From assembly GCA_023134875.1 (NCBI GenBank), contig JAGLUH010000061.1, forward strand, positions 1-23,122: 23,122 bases of DNA, read 5' to 3'. Of this stretch, positions 8,807 through 16,589 are shown one piece after another. The notes under the pieces were generated by a model that saw only the letters and a program-made list of their open reading frames with translations, searched no databases and was not told where the DNA came from. The DNA comes from Candidatus Zixiibacteriota bacterium (GTDB taxonomy: Bacteria; Zixibacteria; MSB-5A5; CAIYYT01). A program made the position numbers and the translations under genes. Within the stretch, counting starts at the first letter, position 1. The number at the start of each line of letters is the position of its first letter.

Positions 8807-9343
8807 TTATGAAGCGGTATGAGAGAGTATTGGTGACAGCAGGGAATTCCGGTTGGTTGGCGTTACATTGAACAGGGTCACATCATTTCTCTGTTTGACT
8901 TCACTGATAATACCGCCCCCCTTAAGTGCTATTGTGGCGATCATAAGCTTATCGGCACTTAACGCGGTTTCCAGGAAACTCTTGAACCTGTCAGACAGAC
9001 ACTCCATTTTCCCAATTTCATCGATTATGATAAGCCCGCACCCAGGGTTTTGTATATTGATCGTCTCCAGAAAGTTCTCGAAGCCGGCAATATCAACGCC
9101 ATACTTCCCTACCCGAAACCGACCCTTGATATCAACATGGGATAGAATCCGCCGGTCGCCTGTGAAACTGATTAACTTAAATCCTCGCCGCACCCCGCTC
9201 TCTCTGATCTCCGTAGTATAAAAACCGGCAGGATGCAGAAACTGAAGCTCAGCCGCGAGTTTCCTGATGAGAGTAGTCTTACCGACACCCGGCAAACCGG
9301 TTATGAGCAGGTTCTTGCCGGCTGTGGTCTCGGCCTTAGTCAT
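8807..9343 (-). CDS. THEP1-family nucleoside-triphosphatase
   Basis: A 178-residue P-loop protein of the NTPase_1/THEP1 (DUF265) family, which hydrolyses nucleoside triphosphates; its cellular role is unsettled. Walker A is GLPGVGKTT (16-24), followed by the family-typical GFYTTEIRESGVRRGFKL and a Walker B LIIIDEIGKME near residues 104-114. A late ALKGGG stretch precedes the C-terminus. The length is normal for the family and there is no signal peptide, so it is cytosolic. The start at ATG 9343 has GAGG 4 nt upstream, somewhat close. It is separated from the heptose genes by about 120 bp that hold no recognised gene. Confidence 0.85.
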   Translation of the reverse strand: MTKAETTAGKNLLITGLPGVGKTTLIRKLAAELQFLHPAGFYTTEIRESGVRRGFKLISFTGDRRILSHVDIKGRFRVGKYGVDIAGFENFLETINIQNPGCGLIIIDEIGKMECLSDRFKSFLETALSADKLMIATIALKGGGIISEVKQRNDVTLFNVTPTNRNSLLSPILSHTAS

Positions 9344-9462
9344 TGTTCCTCATCGTATTAGCTTTCGTAGCTAATTAAATCATGATATCGGACCGGAGGC
9401 TCATCATTCATGGTGGAGATTCGTTATGAATTGTGAAGCACTTGGAGTACCAGACCGCATTA

Positions 9463-9936
9463 TCACCCATCTTCGATTGCTTCAATCAGCCTACTGGTCG
9501 ATAATCCCCCTACCAGCTTGATGCGCACAACTTTGCCGCCGTAGCTCTTGACGAAATCAGCGCCGACGATTTCAGAGAGCTTATAGTCGGCGCCTTTGAC
9601 CAGGACATGGGGACGAATCAGTTCGATCAGTTTATCGGGAGTCTCGCGTTCCAGGGGGACAACGAAATCAACCGCCTCCAGCGCTGCCAGCACCTGCGCC
9701 CGATATTTGTAAGTCACGAGCGGTCGCCCGCGGCCCTTGTTGATTCGGGCCGAGGCATCGGTATTCAAGCCGACGATCAGCAGGTCGCCCAATGCCTTTG
9801 CTTTGGTCAGGTAGGTGACATGGCCGGCATGGATCAGATCAAAAACACCGTTGGTGAAAACGACTCTTTTCCTTGATCGCCTCAAGCCAGCGGCAAACGT
9901 CTTAAGGCGTGATTTCGCTATGATCTTCCCCGCCAA
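9463..9936 (-). CDS. rfaE2: D-glycero-beta-D-manno-heptose 1-phosphate adenylyltransferase
   Basis: A 157-residue cytidylyltransferase-like protein equivalent to the C-terminal domain of HldE. It transfers AMP from ATP to heptose 1-phosphate to make ADP-heptose for the LPS inner core. Seen: VVFTNGVFDLIHAGHV with the nucleotide-binding HxGH at 36-39, and the later GLNTDASARINKGRGRP and VKGADYK segments of the family. The start is TTG at 9936, 2 nt after the kinase stop, with GGAGG 10 nt upstream. No in-frame ATG gives a full N-terminus. The tight spacing indicates coupling with rfaE1. As in many non-proteobacterial genomes, HldE is split into two proteins here. Confidence 0.9.
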   Translation of the reverse strand: MAGKIIAKSRLKTFAAGLRRSRKRVVFTNGVFDLIHAGHVTYLTKAKALGDLLIVGLNTDASARINKGRGRPLVTYKYRAQVLAALEAVDFVVPLERETPDKLIELIRPHVLVKGADYKLSEIVGADFVKSYGGKVVRIKLVGGLSTSRLIEAIEDG

Positions 9937-9938
9937 GT

Positions 9939-10937
9939 TCAGTCATCCTCCGCCAGTTGGTTCTCGATTGTTTCCAACAGATCGTCACGTTCCACCACAG
10001 CGGTACCGAGATGTTCGACCACCATGCCCGCCGCCTGGTTGGCGATGTAGGCTGCCTCCAGTTTGTTCGCACCGGCAGCAACCATTGCCGTCATTACCGC
10101 AATTACGGTATCTCCGGCGCCGGTGACATCATAGACCTTCTTGGCCACCGTCGGCAGATGGGAAAACATATCCTCTCGCTCAAACAGCGCCATTCCCTGG
10201 GGGCCAAGAGTAATTAGAAGCGATTCCAGATCGAGTTTATTGATTAGTCTCCAGCCCACTTGCTTGAGGGTATCGTCATCGACGATACGCATTCCCGCGG
10301 CAAACGAGGCTTCATTACTGTTGGGAGTAATCAGGGATACCTGCCGGTAGTTCTTGAAGTTGATCTCCTTGGGATCGACCGCAACAAACTTCCCCTTCTC
10401 TCGAGCCAACGCGACTATTTTTTTCAGCAGGTCAGGTGTTATCGCCCCTTTACCGTAATCGGAAATCAGCACACAGTCGGCCTCGTCGATTTTATCCTGG
10501 ATATGAGTAAACACTGCCGTTTCCGTGTAGCCATCTATCGGTTGCCGTGATTCCCGATCGGCACGCACCACCTGCTGCTGGTGAGCGATGATCCTGGTTT
10601 TCATAGTGGTGGGGCGCTTCTGGTCGCTAATCAATCTAAATCGGGAAATGCCCTCACGCTCCAGCAGGTATCTGATTTTGGTACCGTTATCATCATCACC
10701 GACCAGGCCGACCAATTCGATCCCACAGCCGAGGGAAACGATATTTCGGGCGACATTAGCTGCGCCGCCCAGAAGCAGTGATTCCCGTTCAATTTCCACT
10801 ACCGGTACGGGCGCTTCCGGCGAAATCCGATCCACCTTACCCCAGAGGTATTGATCGAGCATCAAATCACCGTAAACCAACACACGCCCGCTGGCAAGGT
10901 TGTCGAAAAGCTCTATGACTCTGCCTTTTGTAATCAT
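9939..10937 (-). CDS. rfaE1: D-glycero-beta-D-manno-heptose-7-phosphate kinase
   Basis: A 332-residue PfkB/ribokinase-family kinase equivalent to the N-terminal domain of HldE. It phosphorylates heptose 7-phosphate at C1 in the ADP-heptose pathway. Seen: VYGDLMLDQYLWGKVDRISPE at the start, the Gly-rich LLGGAANVARNI near 56-67 and the PfkB signature DVTGAGDT with catalytic Asp276 (GAGD 273-276). The length matches the family's kinase half. ATG 10937 lacks a strong ribosome site. It lies 18 bp downstream of the broken endonuclease and just upstream of rfaE2, with which it surely forms an operon. Confidence 0.92.
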   Translation of the reverse strand: MITKGRVIELFDNLASGRVLVYGDLMLDQYLWGKVDRISPEAPVPVVEIERESLLLGGAANVARNIVSLGCGIELVGLVGDDDNGTKIRYLLEREGISRFRLISDQKRPTTMKTRIIAHQQQVVRADRESRQPIDGYTETAVFTHIQDKIDEADCVLISDYGKGAITPDLLKKIVALAREKGKFVAVDPKEINFKNYRQVSLITPNSNEASFAAGMRIVDDDTLKQVGWRLINKLDLESLLITLGPQGMALFEREDMFSHLPTVAKKVYDVTGAGDTVIAVMTAMVAAGANKLEAAYIANQAAGMVVEHLGTAVVERDDLLETIENQLAEDD

Positions 10938-10955
10938 GCGAGATAAATGCTGGTT

Positions 10956-11542
10956 TTACCTGTTGGCGATTGCTGACGTATCAACTCCGATTATCATCAC
11001 GGGAATATCAATATCTGACACGCCTCGGTTTTCCAAGTCCCAAACGAATTGCTCAAAGTAAGATACGCCGCTTGACATTTCGTTCGCGAATGCCTTCACA
11101 GGGACGATCTCAACACCCGCATCGATGAAACCAAGATTGTGAAAAATAGTCATCTTGGCGCTCACATTGTAAACCATAAAAGCATTTTGCCGAACTGAAC
11201 TTCAATGCCCAGCTTGTCTTTTATGAAGTCCATTTCCCTGAATGCACCTTTGTTCAGTTCCAAAGGAGAATAGCCTTCCACATATAGATCAGTTGGATAA
11301 TCACATCTGACTCTCAGACTCTCCCAGTCCCTCTTATTGAACTGTATCTTGAAGGCTTTGTTTAGAGATACCGGACTATATAAAACAGTTCCGCGCATTA
11401 TCTTCTCTTCGCTTTTCTTGGTTTTGTGTTTCCGAGACTTGACATTAGCAATGACGTCCTGAACCTCGGATGGCAAATGTGGATACTCATCTTCGACCAC
11501 GGCCTGGCCATTGTTGAACGAATAGATAGCTGCTACTCTCAT
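10956..11542 (-). pseudogene. BglII-like restriction endonuclease, frameshifted
   Basis: Two minus-strand frames together encode one protein of about 195 residues (BglII is somewhat over 220). The first starts at ATG 11542, whose ATGA overlaps the methyltransferase stop, and runs through REMDFIKDKLGIEVQFGK. The second resumes as AFMVYNVSAKMTIFHNLG and ends with DIPVMIIGVDTSAIANR. One base is missing around 11184-11188: inserting one T after GGCAAA restores a reading with FGKYAFMVYN. The BglII active-site pattern D-x8-E-x-Q is present (Asp of MDF, Glu and Gln of EVQ), matching the spacing of Asp84, Glu93 and Gln95 in BglII. As sequenced, the first frame stops soon after the active site, so the enzyme is probably inactive unless this is a sequencing error. 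Confidence 0.8.
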
Positions 11543-12507
11543 TTCCGTTTGTCTTCCTTCGTCGCTTTCGCACCCCACTCAATGGGAACTTGTGATACTT
11601 TTTCCCTGCCAGTTGGTCTGTACACAGGCTTACCGATAGGTCTGATTTTCAAGTTGCCAGCGTAGAAGCTATCGATCCGCTGTCGGGCCAGAGAAATATA
11701 TGATTCCTCCTTGTCGACACCTACCGCCTTGCGATCGGTTTTGAGGGCCGCGATCAGGCTTGAACCAACGCCGCAGTACGGGTCCAGCACCCAGTCATTC
11801 TTGTTTGTTAACGCTAAAACGCAACGCTCCACTAACTCAATGGGAAACTGACAGGGATGAATGGTCTTCTCCGGGTGATTTGCTTTCACGTTAGGTATTT
11901 CCCATACACCTGAATTCCACTCCTCAGACATGAATTCCCAGAAATCAGACGGATTTTTCCCCAATGGATTGCCCGACGGTTTGCCGCGATTCGGCCCCTT
12001 ATAGAAGGTCTTTCCCGGGTATTTCGCTGGAATCCTGACATCGTCAAGATTGAAGACATAATTATCGCTTTTCGTGAACCACAACAGGGTTTCATACCTG
12101 CCCGAGAAACGCTTTGAAGCGTGGAGACCGTGATTGAAGTGCCAGATGATTCTGTTGCGAAGTTTCAAACCCTTTTTCTTGAAAATTCCATAATAGAACA
12201 CATCCAGTGGGAATACCTCAGACTTCAAAACAAAATTTTCCACCTGCCAGCAAAGGCTGCCGTTCCTTTTCAGCACTCGTATTAGTTCGTTGATAACGAC
12301 TTCTTGTCTGACCAAGTACTCCTTTATGCTAGTCTTTTTCTCATAGTCTTTGCCCAGATTGTAAGGGGGAGATGTTATGATCAACCGGAAGGTTTCATCA
12401 GGAAGAGTCTCTGCAAATTTAAGAGTATCCCCGGAATGCAAGACGATTTGGGCATTGTCCGAGAACTCAGCCTCAATAGGGGGTTTGGGAAAAAGCGGTA
12501 TGGTCAT
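11539..12507 (-). CDS. BglII-type DNA methyltransferase (probably N4-cytosine)
   Basis: A 322-residue amino-methyltransferase. The catalytic motif IV TSPPYNLG (45-52) comes first and the AdoMet motif I LDPYCGVGSS (about 241-250) last, the beta-class order. SPPY is typical of N4-cytosine enzymes, and the neighbouring BglII-like nuclease supports m4C in an AGATCT-like site. N6-adenine specificity cannot be excluded. It has a late FYAGNLKIRPIGKPVYR tail. The ATG at 12507 has GGAG 8 nt upstream. The stop shares ATGA with the endonuclease start. The gene is intact while its nuclease is broken, so it may now act as a solitary methylase. Confidence 0.88.
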   Translation of the reverse strand: MTIPLFPKPPIEAEFSDNAQIVLHSGDTLKFAETLPDETFRLIITSPPYNLGKDYEKKTSIKEYLVRQEVVINELIRVLKRNGSLCWQVENFVLKSEVFPLDVFYYGIFKKKGLKLRNRIIWHFNHGLHASKRFSGRYETLLWFTKSDNYVFNLDDVRIPAKYPGKTFYKGPNRGKPSGNPLGKNPSDFWEFMSEEWNSGVWEIPNVKANHPEKTIHPCQFPIELVERCVLALTNKNDWVLDPYCGVGSSLIAALKTDRKAVGVDKEESYISLARQRIDSFYAGNLKIRPIGKPVYRPTGREKVSQVPIEWGAKATKEDKRK

Positions 12508-12547
12508 TGATCAAACTCCACTAATTGTCCAGGAGTCTCTTTTCTCC

Positions 12548-12575
12548 TTGACTGGCGATACAATTATATTACAAT
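12548..12575 (+). promoter_or_regulatory. Promoter of the DUF3467-GH57 operon
   Basis: Plus strand: -35 TTGACT (12548-12553, 5 of 6), a 16-nt spacer and -10 TACAAT (12570-12575, 5 of 6). The transcript would begin about 20 nt before ATG 12601, where a near-perfect AGGAGG (12591-12596) lies 4 nt upstream. Confidence 0.5.
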
Positions 12576-12591
12576 TGGGCGTCCGATTCAA
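12563..12591 (-). promoter_or_regulatory. Promoter of the methyltransferase gene
   Basis: Minus strand: -35 TTGAAT (12586-12591, 4 of 6), a 17-nt spacer and a perfect -10 TATAAT (12563-12568). It overlaps the divergent plus-strand promoter at 12548-12575, so the two are likely to interfere with each other. Confidence 0.55.
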
Positions 12592-12600
12592 GGAGGAAAG

Positions 12601-12924
12601 ATGCAAAAGCCGCAGCAGCAACAGTTGAAAGTTGAACTAAAGGAACCGGAGAGCGAAGGTATCTACGCCAACCTGGCTATGATTGTACATTCGCCCTCGG
12701 AAATCATAATTGATTTCGCCCGTATTACGCCGGGAGTGCCGAAAGCGCGGGTTTACTCGCGGATTATCATGACGCCGCAGCATGCCAAGATGCTCCTGAA
12801 AACCCTTCAGGACAACCTGAAGAAATACGAGGATAAATTCGGCGAAATTAAGATTTATGGCGCGCCGGATAACAAGAACATCGGGTTTTCTCGACCCGGT
12901 GAAGGGGGAGAAGGGGACTCGTGA
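12601..12924 (+). CDS. DUF3467 family protein
   Basis: A 107-residue protein of the DUF3467 family, function unknown. Seen: an N-terminal Gln-rich start, then EGIYANLAMIVHSPSEIIID followed by FARITPGVPKARVYSRIIM and TPQHAKMLLKTLQDNLKKYE, the typical order of the family. It has a strong AGGAGG ribosome site. Its TGA overlaps the GTG start of the GH57 gene (GTGA), so the two are translationally coupled. The context hints at a role alongside glycan metabolism, but DUF3467 occurs in many contexts and this is weak. No signal peptide or membrane segment. Confidence 0.9.
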   Translation: MQKPQQQQLKVELKEPESEGIYANLAMIVHSPSEIIIDFARITPGVPKARVYSRIIMTPQHAKMLLKTLQDNLKKYEDKFGEIKIYGAPDNKNIGFSRPGEGGEGDS

Positions 12925-14654
12925 CCAAGGGTAAATTCACCTTCGTATTGCATTCTCATCTGCCCTATGTGCTCTCTCATGGCAGTTGGCCGCATGGTAC
13001 CGACTGGCTCAACGAAGCGGTGGCGGAGACCTATCTGCCGATTTTGAACATGCTCAACGGTCTCCTGGAGGAGGGCTACCACCCGAAAATCACGATCAGC
13101 ATTTCGCCGGTGCTGGCGGAACAACTGGCTCATGATTCCTTCAAGGATCAATTCGTCAGCTATTGCGAACAGAAAATCAAAGCCGCCGAGGCGGATATTG
13201 TGCAGTTTGCGCGCGAAGAGCGTAAGCTGATGTTGTCGGTGGCGGAGATGTGGCGCAATTATTATCGCGAGATTCTGGAGAGCTTCCGCAGCCGCTACCA
13301 TCAGGATATTCCCGCGGCCTTTGCCGATTTGCAGAATCGGGGTGTCGTTGAATTGATGACTTGCGCCGCCACGCATGGTTACTATCCATTATTGTCGCAG
13401 GATACTTCGCTTCAGGCACAGACCAATATGGCAGTCAAGGCTCATGAACGCCTTTTTGGCCGCAAGCCGCGCGGTTTGTGGCTGCCCGAGTGCGCCTACC
13501 GCCCGCGCTATCCCTGGGCGCCGCCGGTGGAGTCCGCTACCGATACCGAACCGTACCCCCGCAAGGGAGCGGATGAATTCCTCTCCGAAGCGGGCATTGA
13601 CTATTTTGTCATCGACTCCGCCCTCCTTCAGGGCGGGAAGTCAATCGGTGTCTACCTTGATCGTTTTGAATCCCTCAAGAAGTTATGGAACCAGTTTGAC
13701 AAGGAGTATCATCCGCGCGAGGTCGATGAGAACCGCTATCCGCATCAGGTTTACTTAGTCAATTCGGGCGGTGAGGGTAAACGTCCGGTAGCGATCTTCA
13801 CACGCGATCCCGATACCGGCCTGCAGGTCTGGTCGGGAGAGCATGGCTACCCCGGTGACGGCAACTACCTTGATTTTCACAAGAAACATTTCCCCGGCGG
13901 CCACCGCTATTGGAAAGTGACGTCCGCTAAATCAGACCTGGCCGACAAGATGGAGTATTATCCTCCCGATGCCGAGCAGCGCCTGCCGGAAAATGCCGTT
14001 CACTTCACTTCGCTGATTGACGAGACCCTCTCCCGTCACTATGAGACCACCGGCACCACCGGTATTCTGGCGGCTCCCTTTGATGCTGAACTGTTCGGGC
14101 ACTGGTGGTTTGAAGGGGTTCAGTTCCTGGGACTGGTGCTGAAGATGGTGGAGGAACTGGAACATATCGAGCTGACCACCTGTTCCGAGTACCTCGATTT
14201 CGCTAAACCCAGTCAGGTAATCTCAATTCCGGAGGGTAGTTGGGGTGAGGGCGGCTATCATTATATCTGGCTCAATGAGTGGGTGCATTGGACCTGGAAA
14301 CATATCTACGAAGATGAACTGACAATGCAGCGACTGGCGCGTGAGTACCGGGATGCTGACGATCCGGTGCTGGTTGATATTGTCAAACAGGCGGCACGCG
14401 AGTTGATGCTCCTGTCCGCTTCTGACTGGCAGTTCTTGATCTCCACCTGGTCGGCGCGTGACTATGCCGAACTGCGTGTCAGCGAGCATCACCAAGCTTT
14501 TGTACGACTGGCGCAAATGGCGGACAAACTGGGCGGCGGCGAATCCTTAACCACCGGCGAAAGGGCGTTCCTGGCCGATTGCCGCAAACGTGACCAGCTT
14601 TTCCCCGATATCGACCTGTCCTGGTTCGCCCAGGTTACTTATCCAGCCTGCTGA
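12921..14654 (+). CDS. GH57 1,4-alpha-glucan branching-type enzyme with DUF1957 domain
   Basis: A 577-residue glycoside hydrolase family 57 protein. The N-terminus FTFVLHSHLPYVLSHGSWPH is the GH57 start motif with the HSHLPY histidines. The nucleophile is Glu190 in LWLPECAY and the acid/base is Asp388 in PFDAELFGHWW, both matching the branching-enzyme subgroup. The C-terminal part (WVHWTWKHIYEDE and beyond) is the helical DUF1957 domain of that subgroup. It is expected to form alpha-1,6 branches in glycogen-like glucan in the cytosol; no signal peptide is seen. It starts at GTG 12921, overlapping the DUF3467 stop. Amylase-like activity is the main alternative. Confidence 0.9.
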   Translation: MTKGKFTFVLHSHLPYVLSHGSWPHGTDWLNEAVAETYLPILNMLNGLLEEGYHPKITISISPVLAEQLAHDSFKDQFVSYCEQKIKAAEADIVQFAREERKLMLSVAEMWRNYYREILESFRSRYHQDIPAAFADLQNRGVVELMTCAATHGYYPLLSQDTSLQAQTNMAVKAHERLFGRKPRGLWLPECAYRPRYPWAPPVESATDTEPYPRKGADEFLSEAGIDYFVIDSALLQGGKSIGVYLDRFESLKKLWNQFDKEYHPREVDENRYPHQVYLVNSGGEGKRPVAIFTRDPDTGLQVWSGEHGYPGDGNYLDFHKKHFPGGHRYWKVTSAKSDLADKMEYYPPDAEQRLPENAVHFTSLIDETLSRHYETTGTTGILAAPFDAELFGHWWFEGVQFLGLVLKMVEELEHIELTTCSEYLDFAKPSQVISIPEGSWGEGGYHYIWLNEWVHWTWKHIYEDELTMQRLAREYRDADDPVLVDIVKQAARELMLLSASDWQFLISTWSARDYAELRVSEHHQAFVRLAQMADKLGGGESLTTGERAFLADCRKRDQLFPDIDLSWFAQVTYPAC

Positions 14655-14684
14655 GTGATAACTCACTGTCTGAGATCAGTCAGC
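14650..14684. other. Imperfect hairpin at the end of the GH57 gene
   Basis: Arms GCTGAGTGAT (14650-14659) and ATCAGTCAGC (14675-14684) pair at 9 of 10 positions around a 15-nt loop and overlap the stop codon. No T-run follows on the plus strand, so it is not a classical intrinsic terminator, though it could stabilise the transcript end. Confidence 0.3.
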
Positions 14685-14753
14685 GGGGATACTTACTGCC
14701 CGTTATTGACACCTGCATAATAAATGTCCTGTATTCTGGGTGGGAGGTGAATA

Positions 14754-15031
14754 ATGAGACCTCATAGAAGTCCAGAACAGTTGGAGAATCGCAGACGGCG
14801 TGCAATCAGGTTGTTGGAAGAAGGATACCAGCCGGTAGATGTGGCAAGGACGTACAGGTCGACCGACGCAGTGTTCGTCGATGGAAGCGGGCGTACAGCC
14901 GCGAGGGTATAGAAGGAATCCAAGCTCGACTAACGCAAGGACGGCCACCAAGGCTGGACCGCACGGCCAAGGCTCGGCTCGAAGAGGTGTTGTTGAAGGG
15001 CGAGCCAGGGCAGCAGGGGGAAGAAGGTTGA
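14754..15031 (+). pseudogene. IS630-like transposase N-terminal remnant, frameshifted
   Basis: From ATG 14754 (GGAGGT 5 nt upstream) the frame reads MRPHRSPEQLENRRRRAIRL, then LLEEGYQPVDVARTYRSTDA, and then falls out of frame near 14868-14870. The continuation in another frame reads SVRRWKRAYSREGIEGIQAR, then RPPRLDRTAKARLEEVLLKG, and stops at TGA 15029-15031. This is the paired helix-turn-helix N-terminal region of IS630-type transposases. The DDE catalytic domain is absent, so the element is truncated and dead. A TTGACA at 14706-14711 may be an old promoter -35. No terminal repeats are identified. It borders the hgcAB end of the redox block. Confidence 0.75.
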
Positions 15032-15044
15032 GAGTCTTTTGACT

Positions 15045-15341
15045 TCAGCAGCATGAGGCATCCTTGGCACAGTCGCAGGTCGGTTCAGTCCCCCTCAGCG
15101 ACCCTATCATGATGGCGTAAGCACAGCCCACGCCGGCATCGACCGTCAGCGCGCCTTCCGGACAATTACGGGCACATGCTCCGCATTCCATGCAAGCGTC
15201 GGCGTCATCTATCTTGCTTCTTTTCTCCTCGATGGCAAAAACAGCGTGCGGGCACACGATCGTACACATAGTGCAGCCAGTGCATTTCTCGATATCCAAC
15301 TTAAGAGTGGTGACATCCGGTATATATCGTAGTCCGACCAT
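15045..15341 (-). CDS. hgcB: HgcB, 4Fe-4S ferredoxin of mercury methylation
   Basis: A 98-residue ferredoxin-like protein. It has two 4Fe-4S motifs (Cys20, 23, 26, 30 and Cys50, 53, 56, 60), a lone Cys73 in GVGCA, and a tail CDCAKDASCC ending in vicinal Cys97-Cys98. This set, directly after hgcA, is the signature of HgcB, which is thought to reduce the HgcA corrinoid and to bind Hg(II) through its C-terminal cysteines. The start ATG 15341 has GAGGT 5 nt upstream, overlapping the hgcA stop; the gap to hgcA is 8 nt. The open frame extends far upstream, but that part is only the shadow of hgcA. A generic ferredoxin is the alternative, but context and tail argue against it. Confidence 0.93.
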   Translation of the reverse strand: MVGLRYIPDVTTLKLDIEKCTGCTMCTIVCPHAVFAIEEKRSKIDDADACMECGACARNCPEGALTVDAGVGCAYAIMIGSLRGTEPTCDCAKDASCC

Positions 15342-15349
15342 TGTTGACC

Positions 15350-16483
15350 TCACACAAACAGGCCTATTGTCCACAGCCCTACCCCGATCACGGCGCAGCA
15401 TATCTGAATAGGCAGGGCAACGCGCATTTCCTTCAATACGCCCGACAATGAAGTGTAAGTCGAACTCCCGGTGAAATTCATTGCCAAGAAACTGGAGACG
15501 ACCGGCACGATGACTAACCACCCGGCGACGGACCACTGGTTTCGGAAAGTCTCTGGAGAGTGTGACGCATACCACCAAATCCCGGCAGCCAGGATTATGC
15601 CGACCCAGACACCCTTGATCGAAAAGGACCGCCCCGGCAACCAGGGCAACAAAGCCGGCGGTACAGTGGTACCAGCCACATAGGCGAGGAGGATCAACAG
15701 CCCACTTGCCATACCGTACTCCGCAATGCGATCCAGCGAGTAGACGCCTGGCCCCAGACCTGACAATAACATGAAGCAAACGGCTGCACAGAGAGCATAT
15801 TTCGCTGACAGAACCAATTCGGCTGGGATCAGCACGATGCGCTCACGAATACCGAATCTGACCTGCCGCATCTCTGGAGTAGTTTTCATGTCCGCTTCCA
15901 GAAAAGCCTGAATATCGCGCGCCCGAATCGGGCCATACCTAACGCGAAAACCACTGTACTTCTTCACTTCGTGTGCTGCCACGCCGGCGGCGCCAAGCTG
16001 CGGAAGAATCAGCTTTCGGTGCGAGACGACTTCGCTCAATCGAACGCTCCTTACGCGCGCGACGATCTCATCTGTGCCAAAGGTTCCTTTGCCGGCGGCA
16101 CACCAGACATTGATACCGTGAGTATTGATGACAAGAATCCATGAGTCAGTGCCATTCAAGCAGGATCGCAGCCTGTCGAAGCTCATCTTGTAGTTGGCCG
16201 ACACCAGTACCGGCGACTTGTCGGTAGGGCGCCCCACCGCATACAAACCCGGCTCCACTCGAGACGCCATTCTGCCGACTCCCCAGCGCGCCTTGTATGA
16301 CCCGATCTTATCAGAGCTCAGCAGACGAGTAGTGACGACTGGGACTTGACCAACAGGGGTCTGAATAGTGCCAGATATCCAGTGTCTACTCAGCTTCGAC
16401 ACGTCCCTATCCCCGATCTGCACGGCAGGCTGACAACAGGTCTGGCGGTCTGGTTTGTTCGCTTGGTGCGCGCGCTTATTCAT
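15350..16483 (-). CDS. hgcA: HgcA, membrane corrinoid protein of mercury methylation
   Basis: A 377-residue protein with the defining HgcA cap-helix motif NVWCAAGKGTF (125-135). Cys128 is the expected lower-axial ligand of the corrinoid cobalt. The N-terminal half is the soluble corrinoid-binding domain (VLVSANYKMSFDRLR, SWILVINTHGINVWC, VVSHRKLILPQLGAAGVAAH). The C-terminal half from about 215 carries roughly five membrane spans, as in known HgcA. HgcA passes a methyl group to Hg(II), giving methylmercury, with HgcB as partner. ATG 16483 is preceded by a possible promoter at 16544-16572. An odd point is a vicinal Cys16-Cys17 near the N-terminus. CFeSP (acetyl-CoA pathway) is the related family, but it lacks this motif and the membrane domain. 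Confidence 0.95.
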   Translation of the reverse strand: MNKRAHQANKPDRQTCCQPAVQIGDRDVSKLSRHWISGTIQTPVGQVPVVTTRLLSSDKIGSYKARWGVGRMASRVEPGLYAVGRPTDKSPVLVSANYKMSFDRLRSCLNGTDSWILVINTHGINVWCAAGKGTFGTDEIVARVRSVRLSEVVSHRKLILPQLGAAGVAAHEVKKYSGFRVRYGPIRARDIQAFLEADMKTTPEMRQVRFGIRERIVLIPAELVLSAKYALCAAVCFMLLSGLGPGVYSLDRIAEYGMASGLLILLAYVAGTTVPPALLPWLPGRSFSIKGVWVGIILAAGIWWYASHSPETFRNQWSVAGWLVIVPVVSSFLAMNFTGSSTYTSLSGVLKEMRVALPIQICCAVIGVGLWTIGLFV

Positions 16484-16529
16484 TGGGTTACACTCTTTAT
16501 TCCCGTGCGGTTAGCCTTGCCGCCGTATC

Positions 16530-16572
16530 CTATTCTTCATAATAAGATAGTGTTGTCAGCAAGAAAGGTCAA
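16530..16572 (-). promoter_or_regulatory. hgcA promoter with overlapping dyad
   Basis: Minus strand: -35 TTGACC (16567-16572, 5 of 6), a 17-nt spacer and -10 TATCTT (16544-16549, 4 of 6). An imperfect dyad at 16530-16550 (plus-strand arms CTATTCTT and AAGATAG, one-base bulge) covers the -10 and start region, where a repressor could bind. ArsR-type regulators are linked to hgcAB elsewhere, but none is encoded in this window. Confidence 0.4.
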
Positions 16573-16589
16573 CTCAGAATAGCAGCCGG

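Noticed and set aside
15342..15779. Long N-terminal extension of the hgcB reading frame (would give 244 residues)
   Set aside because: It overlaps hgcA in another frame and has no family resemblance. HgcB proteins begin near ATG 15341, which has a good ribosome site.
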